Shown: positions 1-8,349, counted from the stretch's first letter. The stretch: 17,246 nt of DNA from Solirubrobacterales bacterium (GCA_016215085.1 JACRMD010000125.1:1-17246), one strand, 5' to 3'. Translations and numbers: made by a program. Notes: generated by a model not told the origin, from the sequence alone.

Positions 1-323
1 AGCGCGGCGAGCTCGGCTGCTACGTGGCGGTCGACCCGCTCAGCGACGGCTCGCTGCGCGTGCGGATGGTCGAGCGGCGCGTCGCGCCCGACCGCGTGGT
101 GACCGACATCCTGGCCGAGCGCGTCTTCGACGCCGCCGAGCCCGGGGCCGTGGCGGGCTCGGCCGAGGTCGTCGCCGAGCTGCGCGAGTGGGCCGGCCGC
201 CGCAACGACGACCGCGGCGCCGCCGAGCAGGAGCGCGCGGGCCGCCGCGAGGACGCCGACGCCGAGCTGGCGGCCCGGCGCCGCGAGGCCGCCGAGCTCG
301 CGCGGATCCTCGGCGGCGCGTAA
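1..323 (+). CDS. 3' end of an unrecognised protein (partial)
   Basis: An open frame enters from the left edge (first whole codon at base 3) and stops at TAA 321-323, giving about 106 visible residues. I do not recognise the family. The first part looks like a mixed alpha/beta segment (GCYVAVDPLSDGSLRVRMVERR). The last 60 residues are very rich in Ala, Glu and Arg with no Pro, as expected of a long charged helix or coiled coil. Base 24 is an internal GTG, but the frame is open upstream of it with the same codon style, so the gene very probably starts outside the window. It is co-directional with the next gene, 30 bases away. The long overlapping frame that runs through this gene and beyond is a GC-rich shadow. 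Confidence 0.6.
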   Translation, partial: RGELGCYVAVDPLSDGSLRVRMVERRVAPDRVVTDILAERVFDAAEPGAVAGSAEVVAELREWAGRRNDDRGAAEQERAGRREDADAELAARRREAAELARILGGA

Positions 324-342
324 CGCCGCGCGCGCCGCGGCG
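324..342. terminator. GC-only hairpin after the first gene
   Basis: Immediately after TAA there is a perfect 7-bp inverted repeat, CGCCGCG (324-330) and CGCGGCG (336-342), with a 5-base loop. No T-tract follows, so it could be a weak U-less terminator or chance in GC-rich DNA. Confidence 0.25.
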
Positions 343-353
343 ACTGCCGGGGC

Positions 354-1106
354 ATGAGCCCCGAGCTGCCGGCCGAGCAGGAGCGCCTGTGCGCGGAGTC
401 GCCGTGGGACTTCTCCGACCTCAAGGCGCTGTACGTCAACTGCACGCTCAAGCGCTCGCCGGAGGTCTCGCACACGCAGGGCCTCGCCGACCGCTCGATC
501 GCGATCCTCGAGCGCAACGGCGTCGACGTCGAGGTCGTGCGCGCGGTCGACCTCGACATCGCCACCGGCGTGCAGCCCGACATGCGCGAGCACGGCTGGG
601 AGCGCGACGACTGGCCCGAGGTCTTCGCCAAGGTGCTCGACGCCGACATCCTGGTCCTGCTCTCGCCGATCTGGCTCGGCGAGAAGTCCTCGGTGTGCAC
701 GAAGGTGATCGAGCGCCTCTACGGCGGCAGCCACCTGCTCAACGAGCAGGGCCAGTACGCGTACTACGGGCGCGTCGGCGGCTGCATCATCACGGGCAAC
801 GAGGACGGGGCCAAGCACTGCGCGATGAACATCCTGTACTCGCTGCAGCACCTCGGCTTCCTGATCCCGCCGCAGGCCGACTCGGGCTGGCTGGGGGAGG
901 CGGGGCCGGGGCCGAGCTACCTCGACCCGGGGTCCGGCGGCCCGGGCAACGACTTCACCAACCGCAACACCGCGTTCCTCACGTGGAACCTCCTGCACGC
1001 CGCGCGGATGCTCAAGGACGCCGGCGGGATCCCCGCCTACGGCAACCAGCGCTCGGCCTGGGACGCGGGCTGCCGCTTCGACTACCCGAACCCCGAGTAC
1101 CGCTAG
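354..1106 (+). CDS. Flavodoxin-fold NAD(P)H-dependent FMN oxidoreductase family protein
   Basis: This 250-residue protein has the flavodoxin-like/NADPH-dependent FMN reductase pattern. A first beta strand and phosphate loop (KALYVNCTLKRSP, about residues 24-36) lead into a helix. A second strand, DADILVLLSPIWLGEKSS (about 97-114), matches the family's flavin-contacting loop, and a VGGCIITGNEDG strand-loop follows at about 140. Such proteins bind FMN in the cytoplasm and reduce quinones, azo or other acceptors with NAD(P)H; the substrate cannot be read from sequence. ATG 354 has no clear Shine-Dalgarno, only a GGGG just upstream. Its TAG stop lies in a CTAG shared with the TAG of the opposite GGDEF gene. 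The fold is fairly certain and the exact reaction is not. Confidence 0.8.
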   Translation: MSPELPAEQERLCAESPWDFSDLKALYVNCTLKRSPEVSHTQGLADRSIAILERNGVDVEVVRAVDLDIATGVQPDMREHGWERDDWPEVFAKVLDADILVLLSPIWLGEKSSVCTKVIERLYGGSHLLNEQGQYAYYGRVGGCIITGNEDGAKHCAMNILYSLQHLGFLIPPQADSGWLGEAGPGPSYLDPGSGGPGNDFTNRNTAFLTWNLLHAARMLKDAGGIPAYGNQRSAWDAGCRFDYPNPEYR

Positions 1107-2482
1107 GTCGCGAGCTGGCCGCGGTCGCGGCCGAGGTGCTTGGCGCGGTACAGCGCGCGGTCGGCGCGATCCAGCAGCGCGGCGGCGTCCTCGGCGCCGT
1201 CCCAGCAGGCGACGCCCGCCGAGCAGGTCTGGGCGGCGGGCGTGGCGGCGCGCAGGCGCTCGACGAGCGCGAGCGCCTCGTGCTCGTCGCAGCCGGGCAG
1301 CGCGAGCGCGAACTCCTCGCCGCCGTAGCGGACCAGCAGGTCGCCGGTGCGCAGGCCGGCCGCCCAGGCGGCCGCGGCCTCCTTGAGCAGCAGGTCGCCG
1401 GCCAGGTGGCCGTTGGTGTCGTTGTAGGCCTTGAAGTGGTCGAGGTCCAGCATGGCCACGCACAGCGGCGCGCCGTCGCGCGCGGCGCGCGCCAGCTCGC
1501 GGGGCAGCGCCTCCTGCCAGGCGCGGCGGTTGGGCAGGCCGGTCACGAGCGTCACCACCGCCTCGACCGCGAGCAGGGCGAGGACCTCGCGCGGCGGGTC
1601 GGCCGGCGCCTCGCCGGGCCAGCGGAAGGCGAGCACGCCCACGGGCCGGTCGTCGCGCAGGACCGGCTGGAACGCCGTCGCGCCCGCGGCGACGAGCTCG
1701 CCGGTCGCCAGCGCCCGCGCGGCCGCCGGGTCGGTGGCCTCGGGCGGCGCGTGGCCCGCCGTGGCGGTGGCCCGCAGCGGCCCGGCGGTCGAGGGCTCCG
1801 GCAGCGCGACGCCGTGCGCGCCGGTGAGGCGGCCGGCGGCGGCGCAGAGCGTCGGCCGGGCGGCGGCCGGGTCCGACACGCGCGCGAGCTCGTGGGCGGT
1901 CTCCGCGACGAGCGCCATCCGCTGCGCGCTGGCGCTCGCCAGCGCCGCCTGCCGGCGCGCCCGCGCCACCAGCACGTCGATGACGAAGCCGGCCACGACG
2001 AGCGTCGTGACCGTCGTCAGCCAGCGCGCCTCGGGCGAGCTGCCCGGCTCGCGCACCAGCAGCGCGCCGTAGAGCGCCGCGATGAGCGCGGTGTGCGCCA
2101 CGGCCTGGCGGCGGGGGAGGAAGAAGAACGCGACCAGCCCGACCCAGATGAACCACAGCGGGTAGTAGCTGACGACCTCGCCGCTGTAGTAGATCGCCCG
2201 GGCGATCAGGAGCGACCCGCCGGCCAGCGCCAGGTGCAGCAGCCACGGGCGCACGCGGCGGCCGACGAGCAGCAGGCCGGCGCCGGCGACGTACGCGACC
2301 GCGATGTTGGTGTACAGGCCGCCGAGGTCCATCGCCGCCGCGTGCGGCAGCAGGACCGTCAGGAGGCCGATCGTCGCGCCCGCCAGGAACAGCAGGCCCA
2401 TGACGCGCCCGGCGATCCGCAGGTCCGCGCCGCCGCTCGGGGCGACGCCGTCTGCGGCAGCGTGGGTGGGCGCATCGGACAT
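1103..2482 (-). CDS. Membrane diguanylate cyclase (GGDEF domain)
   Basis: This 459-residue protein should make cyclic di-GMP from two GTP at the inner face of the membrane. About six hydrophobic helices occupy residues 20-165 as an input module not matching a MASE type I can name. A GAF-like segment covers roughly 180-290, and a GGDEF domain follows to the end. The active-site motif is GGEEF at 387-391, so catalysis is probably retained. RTGD at 378-381, exactly five residues before it, is the classic RxxD inhibitory site for product feedback. LDLDHFKAYNDTNGH and GLPNRRAW are also diagnostic. ATG 2482 has only a weak GAGAG-like ribosome site. It diverges from the PfkB kinase across a 98-base gap and converges on the flavodoxin gene with a shared CTAG. 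Confidence 0.93.
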   Translation of the reverse strand: MSDAPTHAAADGVAPSGGADLRIAGRVMGLLFLAGATIGLLTVLLPHAAAMDLGGLYTNIAVAYVAGAGLLLVGRRVRPWLLHLALAGGSLLIARAIYYSGEVVSYYPLWFIWVGLVAFFFLPRRQAVAHTALIAALYGALLVREPGSSPEARWLTTVTTLVVAGFVIDVLVARARRQAALASASAQRMALVAETAHELARVSDPAAARPTLCAAAGRLTGAHGVALPEPSTAGPLRATATAGHAPPEATDPAAARALATGELVAAGATAFQPVLRDDRPVGVLAFRWPGEAPADPPREVLALLAVEAVVTLVTGLPNRRAWQEALPRELARAARDGAPLCVAMLDLDHFKAYNDTNGHLAGDLLLKEAAAAWAAGLRTGDLLVRYGGEEFALALPGCDEHEALALVERLRAATPAAQTCSAGVACWDGAEDAAALLDRADRALYRAKHLGRDRGQLAT

Positions 2483-2580
2483 GCGGCTCTCGCCCGGTGA
2501 TCGGCGGTCCCCCGGGGCGCTTGAGACCGGTGGTGCGCCCCGTTCGCCCGCCGGGCGCCCGCGATGTGCGAGCCTGGCCC

Positions 2581-3498
2581 ATGCTCGTCGTGGCCGGGGA
2601 GAGCCTGGTCGACCTGCTCGTCGACGAGGCGGGCGACGTGACCGCGCGGCCCGGCGGCGCGCCGTTCAACGTGGCCCGGGGCCTGGCCCGCCTGGGCGCC
2701 CGCTGCGCGTTCCTCGGCGCGGTGTCGACAGACCCGTTCGGCGCGCTGCTGCGCCGCACGCTGGAGGCCGACGGCGTCGACCTGGCGTGCGTCGTCGCCA
2801 AGGACCTGTCGACGCTGCTCGCCGTCGCCCACCTCGAGGACGGCGTCGCGACCTACCGCTTCCACGTGGCGGGCACGGCGGCGCCCGCGCTGACCGAGGC
2901 CGACGTCGCGGCGGTGCTCCCGCCGCGCATGGAGGTGCTGCACGTCGGCGGCTTGGGCCTGGCGCTCGAGCCCATGGCGGGCGCGCTCGCCGGCCTCGTC
3001 GCGTCGGCCTCGCCGCAGACGCTGGTGTCGGTGGACCCCAACTGCCGGCCCGACGCGATCGCCGACCACGCCGCGTACCGGGCGCGGCTGGGCGCCGTCC
3101 TCGCGGGCGCCGACGTCGTGAAGGTCAGCACGGAGGACCTCGACTACCTGGCGCCCGGCGTGCCGGCCGCCCGCGCGGCGCGCGAGCTGCTCGCCGGCCG
3201 CGTGCGGTGCGTGCTGGTCACCGACGGGGGCCGCCCGCTGCGGATCGTCGCACCGCAGGCCGAGCACGAGGTCCCGGTGGTGCCGGCGGCGGTCGTCGAC
3301 ACCGTCGGCGCCGGCGACGCGCTGTGCGCCGGCTTCCTGGCGTGGTGGGCCCGCGAGGGCCTCGGCGCCGCCGACCTGGCCTCGCCCACGCGCGTCGAGG
3401 ACGCCGCGGCGTTCGCCGTCCGCGTCGCCGCCGCGACCTGCGAGCGCAGCGGCGCCGAGCCGCCGACGCTCGCCGAGCTCGACGCGCTCGCCGGCTAG
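2581..3498 (+). CDS. PfkB-family carbohydrate kinase (fructokinase-like)
   Basis: This 305-residue cytoplasmic kinase of the ribokinase/PfkB superfamily transfers ATP phosphate to a sugar. The N-terminal substrate-site motif GGAPFNVARGLARLG resembles bacterial fructokinases. The C-terminal signature is DTVGAGDA at residues 240-247, forming the anion hole, with Asp246 as catalytic base. Length is normal for the family. ATG 2581 is chosen because MLVVAGESLVDLL is the expected first strand; the longer frame upstream is low-complexity and carries no signal. No Shine-Dalgarno is visible. The gap back to the divergent GGDEF gene (2483-2580) holds a TTGAGA at 2521, but no convincing -10 partner. Fructose is the best substrate guess, but 2-keto-3-deoxygluconate or another sugar is possible. 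Confidence 0.88.
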   Translation: MLVVAGESLVDLLVDEAGDVTARPGGAPFNVARGLARLGARCAFLGAVSTDPFGALLRRTLEADGVDLACVVAKDLSTLLAVAHLEDGVATYRFHVAGTAAPALTEADVAAVLPPRMEVLHVGGLGLALEPMAGALAGLVASASPQTLVSVDPNCRPDAIADHAAYRARLGAVLAGADVVKVSTEDLDYLAPGVPAARAARELLAGRVRCVLVTDGGRPLRIVAPQAEHEVPVVPAAVVDTVGAGDALCAGFLAWWAREGLGAADLASPTRVEDAAAFAVRVAAATCERSGAEPPTLAELDALAG

Positions 3499-3502
3499 GC
3501 GC

Positions 3503-3532
3503 TTGAGGCCCGGGACCGGCGGGCACGAGGAT
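3503..3532 (+). promoter_or_regulatory. Candidate promoter of the metallopeptidase gene
   Basis: TTGAGG at 3503-3508 and GAGGAT at 3527-3532 are separated by 18 bases, and the latter lies six bases before GTG 3539. That geometry matches the TANNNT-N6-start pattern of other genes here, but the -10 is poor and the same GAGG could instead act as a Shine-Dalgarno. Confidence 0.25.
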
Positions 3533-3538
3533 GGGGCC

Positions 3539-4432
3539 GTGCGCCCCGTGCTCGCCCTGCTCCTCCTCGCGCTCGCCGCCGCCCTCGCCGGGTGCGGGGG
3601 CGAGGACCTCGACCGCGAGGTCGAGTCGGCCCGCAAGCGCGCCGAGGACGTCCGCCGGGACGTCGAGCGGCGCGTGGACCGCGCGCGCAGGGACTGCGAG
3701 GAGCGCCGCGACCGCTTCGGCACGTGCATGCGCGAGGTGCTCGGCGACCTCGAGAAGGCCTTCGAGCGGCCCGAGCGCACGCTGCCCCAGGTCCGCTCGC
3801 GGGGGCGCAACGAGCCGACGACGATCGACGCCTTCCTCACCGACGTCCTCCAGGAGGTCGACCGCTACTGGACGCGGACCTTCGCCGTCGCCCGGCTGCC
3901 GGAGCCGCGGGTGGCCTACGACTGGGTCGCGCCGGGCGCGCGCGTGCTCACCGGCTGCGGGCAGGTGGCCGACGACGGCGCCGCGTTCTACTGCCCGGCC
4001 GATGACACCATCTACGTCGCGCAGCAGTTCGCCTCCGACCTCTACCGCGGCGTGCTGCGCCGTCTGCCGGGCGAGCAGGCCGGCCACGGCCGCGCCGCCG
4101 GCGACTTCGCCGTCGCCTACGTGCTCGCCCACGAGTACGCCCACAACCTGCAGAACGAGCTCGGCGTCTTCGACAACAGCGTCTCGCCGACCGCGCGGCC
4201 CTACGAGCTGCAGGCCGACTGCCTGGCCGGGACGTGGGCCTACTCGGTCTACGCCGAGGGCCACCTGCGCGACGGCGACATCGAGGAGGCCGCGAACGCG
4301 GCGCTGGCCGTCGGCGACTTCGACGTCGGCAACGCGCAGCACCACGGCACGCCGCAGGAGCGCCGCGACGCGCTGCTGGCCGGCTTCCGCTCCGGTGAGC
4401 CGTCGGCCTGCGAGCGCTACCTGCCGCGCTAG
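3539..4432 (+). CDS. Putative neutral zinc metallopeptidase, lipoprotein (YpfJ-like)
   Basis: This 297-residue exported lipoprotein resembles the neutral zinc metallopeptidase family (PF04228, YpfJ type). GTG 3539 is chosen because it begins a clean lipoprotein signal, MRPVLALLLLALAAALAGC, with lipobox LAGC and lipidated Cys19. Residues 23-70 form a charged coiled coil. The zinc site is HEYAH at 198-202, and the family signature ELQADCLAG at 223-231 supplies a likely third ligand, Glu223. Two further Cys pairs in the ectodomain could form disulfides. Physiological substrates of this family are not established. It follows the PfkB gene by 40 bases and ends on a CTAG shared with the TetR gene. 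Starting at the upstream frame opening (3503) would spoil the signal peptide. Confidence 0.87.
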   Translation: MRPVLALLLLALAAALAGCGGEDLDREVESARKRAEDVRRDVERRVDRARRDCEERRDRFGTCMREVLGDLEKAFERPERTLPQVRSRGRNEPTTIDAFLTDVLQEVDRYWTRTFAVARLPEPRVAYDWVAPGARVLTGCGQVADDGAAFYCPADDTIYVAQQFASDLYRGVLRRLPGEQAGHGRAAGDFAVAYVLAHEYAHNLQNELGVFDNSVSPTARPYELQADCLAGTWAYSVYAEGHLRDGDIEEAANAALAVGDFDVGNAQHHGTPQERRDALLAGFRSGEPSACERYLPR

Positions 4433-5043
4433 CGCAGGACCGCGCCGAACAGGCGCGCGCAGTGGTCGACGACGCGCTCGAGCGGCAGGCCGAGCGCGCC
4501 GTCCTCCCACTCGATCACCGCGCGGTGCAGCGTGCCGACGAGCGAGAGCGCGAGCACCCGGACCTCCTCCTCGTCCGCGGCGGGCAGGTGCCGGCGCGCC
4601 GTCGTGGCCACGAGGTCGGTGAAGCGGCGCAGCGTCGCGCGCATGTGGCGCTCGGCCTCGCCGCCCGCGCTGGCGGCCTCGGCGAAGACGACGCGCGAGC
4701 GGCGGCGGTCGTCGGCCAGCGCCCGCAGGAACGTGCCGACCGCCGCCCGCAGCTGCGGCTCGGGGTCCGGCCCGGCGGCGGCCACGGCGGCGGCCACGCG
4801 GGCGAACAGGTCGTCGGTGACCTCGTCGAAGACGGCGACCAGCAGCGCCTCGCGGTCGCGGAACGACTCGTAGAAGTAGCGGTCGGTCAGGCCGGCGGCG
4901 CGGCAGACGTCCTTGACCCCGGTGGCGGCGAACCCGTCGGTGCCGAAGCGCTCCAGGCCGGCCTCGAGCAGGCGGGCGCGCCGGGCGGCGACCCGGTCGG
5001 CGGCCGCGACACCGCCGTAGGAGCGTGTGGGGGTCTGATGCAC
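4429..5043 (-). CDS. TetR-family transcriptional regulator
   Basis: This 204-residue protein has a typical TetR N-terminal helix-turn-helix: RRARLLEAGLERFGTDGFAATGVKDVCRAAGLTDRYFYESFRDREALL, about residues 18-65. A helical ligand-binding domain follows. I chose GTG 5043, which gives the usual short lead (HQTPTRSYGG). The frame can be pushed to a TTG at 5103, but those 20 extra codons include rare CTA, AGA and AGT and lie inside the -35/-10 elements upstream of the predicted transcript start. It diverges from the FAD oxidoreductase gene through one shared promoter, so it probably represses itself and that enzyme. The ligand is unknown. It converges with the metallopeptidase on a shared CTAG. 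Confidence 0.9.
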   Translation of the reverse strand: MHQTPTRSYGGVAAADRVAARRARLLEAGLERFGTDGFAATGVKDVCRAAGLTDRYFYESFRDREALLVAVFDEVTDDLFARVAAAVAAAGPDPEPQLRAAVGTFLRALADDRRRSRVVFAEAASAGGEAERHMRATLRRFTDLVATTARRHLPAADEEEVRVLALSLVGTLHRAVIEWEDGALGLPLERVVDHCARLFGAVLR

Positions 5044-5050
5044 CTTGAAG

Positions 5051-5103
5051 TTGACGATCGGGCTGGGTGGCCGTAGGCTACTTCTGACGACGGAGGTCTT
5101 CAA
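5051..5103. promoter_or_regulatory. Symmetric bidirectional promoter (TetR / FAD oxidoreductase)
   Basis: On the plus strand TTGACG (5051-5056) is followed after 17 bases by TAGGCT (5074-5079), driving the FAD enzyme. On the minus strand TTGAAG (5103-5098) is followed after 17 bases by TAGCCT (5080-5075), driving tetR. The two -10 boxes overlap in the palindrome GTAGGCTAC (5073-5081), and the two -35 boxes are equidistant from its centre at 5077. Predicted starts are near 5086 (+) and 5068 (-). The palindrome may also be the TetR operator. Ribosome site GGGAGG (5114-5119) sits eight bases before ATG 5128. Confidence 0.7.
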
Positions 5104-5127
5104 CTTGTCCAGCGGGAGGACGAGGGC

Positions 5128-6897
5128 ATGAGCCAGGGGTTGGAGCTGTCACGCCGCGAGCTGCTGCTCGCGGGCGCCGCGGCCGCGGTCACGGCGTCGA
5201 CGCCGGCGGTCGCCAAGACGCGGCGGCGCCGCACGCGCGGCCGCACGGTCGCCGTGCTCGGAGGCGGCATGGCGGGGCTCGCCGCCGCGCACGAGCTGAT
5301 CGAGCGCGGCTTCGAGGTCACCGTCTACGAGCGCAAGGCGCTCGGCGGCAAGGCGCGCAGCATCCCGGTGCCCGGCACGGCGAGCGGCGGCCGGCGCGCG
5401 CTGCCCGGCGAGCACGGGTTCCGGTTCTTCCCGGGCTTCTACCACCACGTCCCGGACACGATGCGGCGCATCCCGTTCCCGGGCAACGAGCACGGCGTCT
5501 GGGACAACCTGGTCACCGCCGACGAGACGCGCTCGCCGCGCACGAACGGCCGCCCCGACGGGACGCTCTTCGGCATGGCGCCCGATCCGACGCAGGCGCT
5601 GACGCCCGAGGGCCTGCGCGCGATCCTGCTCGAGGAGGTCCTCAAGCAGCAGGGCGTGCCGCCGCAGGAGCTCGAGTTCTTCGTCAACCGCGTGCTCGTC
5701 TTCCTCACCAGCAGCGACGAGCGCCGCTTCGGCCAGTGGGAGAACGTCAGCTGGTGGGACTACGTCCGCGCCGAGGGCAAGTCGGAGGAGTACCAGCGGG
5801 TCATCGCCCGCGGCCTGACGCGCAGCCTCGTCGCCGCGAAGGAGCGCCTGGCGAGCACGCGGACGATCGGCAACATGGCCGAGGCGTTCGTCATGAACAT
5901 CATGGGCCGCGGCAACGACGGCGCGCCGGACCGCGTGCTCGACGCGCCGACCAACGAGGCGTGGATCGACCCGTGGATCCTGCACCTGCGCAAGCTCGGC
6001 GTGCGCTTCGCGGTCGGCCGCACGGTGGAGGCGCTCGACGTGCGCCGCGGGCGCGTCGTCGCCGCACGGATGCGCGATCGCCGCGGCCGGCGCCACGTCA
6101 TCGAGGCCGACTGGTTCGTCTCGGCGATGCCCGCCGAGCGCGCCCGGCGGCTGTGGTCGCCGAAGGTGCTGGAGGTCGACCCGACCCTCAAGGCGATGGA
6201 CGAGCTCTACGTCGACTGGATGAACGGCATCCAGTTCTACCTGCGCCGCAAGGTCGACCTCGCCCACGGCCACCTCACGTTCGTCGACGCGCCCTGGGCG
6301 CTGACCGCGCTGACCCAGGCGCAGTTCTGGTCGCGCAGCGACTTCGCCCGCGACTACGGCGACGGCACCGCGGTCGACTGCCTGTCGATCGACATCTCCG
6401 ACTGGGACTCGCCGGGCATCCTCTACGGCAAGCCCGCCAAGAAGTGCACGCGCCAGGAGATCGCCGACGAGGTGTGGGCGCAGGTCAAGGCGCACCTCGA
6501 GGACGACGGCAGCTCGGTCCTGCCCGACGACATCCGCCACTCCTGGTTCCTGGACCCGGGCATCGCGTGGGTGCGCAGCCGCGGGCAGAACCGCAACGAC
6601 GAGCCGCTGCTGGTCAACACGGTGGGGTCGTGGGCCAAGCGGCCGGCGGCGCGCACGCGGGTGCCGAACCTGTACCTCGCCGGCGACTACGTGCAGACCG
6701 ACATCGACCTCGCGACGATGGAGGGCGCCAACGAGTCGGGCCGCGCCGCCGTCAACGCGCTGCTGCAGGACGCCCGGTCGCAGGCCGACGCCGTGCCGAT
6801 GTACAAGCTCTACGACCCGCCGGAGTTCGAGGCGGCCAAGCGCGTGGACGCCGAGCTCTTCCGCGCCGGGCAGCCCAACGCGCTCGACCGGCCCTAG
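5128..6897 (+). CDS. FAD-dependent oxidoreductase (COG3349/carotene-desaturase-like) with Tat signal
   Basis: This 589-residue protein begins with a twin-arginine-type leader (SRRELLLAG at 8-16, then an Ala-rich stretch to about 29), followed by a very basic patch, KTRRRRTRGR. The Rossmann FAD motif is VAVLGGGMAGLAAAHEL (41-57), with ERKALGGKARS after the second strand as in the amine oxidase/phytoene desaturase superfamily. GEHGFRFFPGFYHH is the COG3349-like substrate-side motif. The C-terminal flavin motif is NLYLAGDYVQTDIDLATMEGANESGRAA. Members oxidise or isomerise isoprenoids or amines; the substrate is unknown. Tat export would let it fold around FAD in the cytoplasm before leaving. Strong ribosome site GGGAGG, 8-base spacing. 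Likely under the divergent TetR. A distant paralog lies at the right edge of the window. Confidence 0.85.
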   Translation: MSQGLELSRRELLLAGAAAAVTASTPAVAKTRRRRTRGRTVAVLGGGMAGLAAAHELIERGFEVTVYERKALGGKARSIPVPGTASGGRRALPGEHGFRFFPGFYHHVPDTMRRIPFPGNEHGVWDNLVTADETRSPRTNGRPDGTLFGMAPDPTQALTPEGLRAILLEEVLKQQGVPPQELEFFVNRVLVFLTSSDERRFGQWENVSWWDYVRAEGKSEEYQRVIARGLTRSLVAAKERLASTRTIGNMAEAFVMNIMGRGNDGAPDRVLDAPTNEAWIDPWILHLRKLGVRFAVGRTVEALDVRRGRVVAARMRDRRGRRHVIEADWFVSAMPAERARRLWSPKVLEVDPTLKAMDELYVDWMNGIQFYLRRKVDLAHGHLTFVDAPWALTALTQAQFWSRSDFARDYGDGTAVDCLSIDISDWDSPGILYGKPAKKCTRQEIADEVWAQVKAHLEDDGSSVLPDDIRHSWFLDPGIAWVRSRGQNRNDEPLLVNTVGSWAKRPAARTRVPNLYLAGDYVQTDIDLATMEGANESGRAAVNALLQDARSQADAVPMYKLYDPPEFEAAKRVDAELFRAGQPNALDRP

Positions 6898-8342
6898 GCG
6901 ACGACGCGCTCGAGGTGGCGCAGGAACGGCTCCGGGTCCAGCCCGGAGCCGACCGCGTCGCGCAGCAGCTCCTCGGTGTCGCGCCGGCGTCCGGGCCGGT
7001 GGACGTGGTCGCGCAGCCAGTCGCGGATCGGCGCGACGTCGCCGGCGACCAGCAGCGCCTCGGTGCCGCCGAGGTCGGCGTCGAGGCGCTACCACAGCTG
7101 CGCGGCGATGACGCAGCCCAGGGCGTAGCTGGGGAAGTAGCCGAAGGCGCCGGCGGCCCAGTGGATGTCCTGCAGGACGCCCTCGTTCGCGTTCGCCGGC
7201 TCGACCCCGACGAGCTCGCGCAGGCCGTCGGCGAACGCGCCCGGCAGGTCGCCGGGATCCAGCGCGCCGTCGAACAGCGCCCGCTCGAGCTCGAAGCGCA
7301 GGACGATGTGGAGCGGGTAGGTGACCTCGTCGGCGTTCACGCGGATCACGCCGCGGCGGACCATGCGCAGGTAGGCGGACAGGCCGTCGGGGTCGACGCG
7401 CCCGGCGCCGCCGTCGGTCAGCGCGGCGGCGAGGAGGCCGGCGAAGCCGCGGCTGCGCCCGACGTGGTTCTCCCACAGCTTGCTCTGGGACTCGTGGATC
7501 GACATCGACGTGCCGGTCCCGAGGTTCGTCCGGCGCAGGGCCGGGTCGACGGCGCGCTCGTAGAGGCCGTGGCCGAACTCGTGCACGGCGGCGAGGACGG
7601 CGTGCAGGTCGCCCTCGTCGTAGCGCGTGGTGATGCGCGTGTCGGCCGTGCCGAGCCACGAGGTGAACGGGTGGGCGGACTCGTCGACGCGCCAGCCCTG
7701 CTCGTCGACGCCGAGCCGGTGCAGGAGCGCGGCGACGGCCGCCTTCTGGGCCTCGACGGGGAACGGCGGCCCGACGTCGGGCGCCGGCCGCGCGACCCCG
7801 CGCTCGACCAGCGGCGGGATCGCCTCGCGCAGGCGGTCGAACGTCGCCTGCACCGCGGCGGTCGTCAGCCCGGGGTCGTAGTCGTCGAGCAGGTGGTCGT
7901 AGGGGTGGGCGGCCTCGGGGAAGCAGGCGGCGTACTCGCGCGCGAGCTCGACGTTGTGGCGCAGGGCGGGCAGGAAGCCGGCGGCGTCGCCCGCCTCGCG
8001 GGCGGCCAGCCAGGCGGCCTGCCCCTCGGCGGCGGCGCGGGCCAGCTCGGCGGCCAGCGCTGTGGGTACCTGGCGCTGCTTGTCGTAGTCGCGGCGGGCG
8101 ATGCGGACGACGTCGCGGTCGAGCTCGTCGCCGGCCTCGGCCTCGGCCGCCTCCAGCCACTCGCCCAGCTCGTCGGAGGCGAAGCGCTCGTGGCGCAGGC
8201 CCTGCAGCGTGGCGAGCAGGTGCGCGCGGGACTCGGCGCCGTCGGCGGGCATGAAGACCTGCTGGTCCCAGCCGGCGAGGCGGATCGCGGCGTCGAGGTC
8301 GGCGATCTCGGCGAGGCGGGCGCGCAGGGCGGTGAGCGACAT
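6894..8342 (-). pseudogene. M32 carboxypeptidase (thermostable carboxypeptidase 1 type) interrupted by in-frame TAG
   Basis: The frame encodes a near full-length M32 metallocarboxypeptidase of 482 codons, interrupted once by TAG at 7089-7091 (codon 418). Family motifs are intact upstream: HPF, DTRITTRYDEGD, zinc site HEFGH (254-258), HESQS with ligand Glu284, RVNADEVTYPLHI and GVLQDIHW. After the TAG the same frame continues for 64 residues with the conserved M32 C-terminus (IRDWLRDHVHRPGRR, then EPFLRHLERVVA) and stops at TAG 6894-6896, overlapping the FAD gene stop as CTAG. The family normally ends here, so 417 residues is a truncation. A GAG to TAG change fits. The start ATG 8342 fits family N-termini better than 8387. 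A functional enzyme would release C-terminal residues from peptides in the cytoplasm. Confidence 0.85.
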
Positions 8343-8349
8343 GTGCCGG

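Noticed and set aside
188..2500. A 770-codon plus-strand open frame
   Set aside because: Out-of-frame translation across the flavodoxin gene and antisense to the GGDEF gene; low complexity only.
5044..5103. TetR start at TTG 5103
   Set aside because: The extra codons are atypical for this genome and lie upstream of the predicted transcript start, inside the promoter elements.
7089..7091. UAG recoding (for example pyrrolysine) in the M32 gene
   Set aside because: TAG is the normal stop of many genes in this window, no recoding machinery is seen, and M32 enzymes do not use it.
5149..8160. A 1003-codon minus-strand open frame
   Set aside because: Antisense shadow of the FAD oxidoreductase and an alternate frame of the M32 gene, with no recognisable motif.
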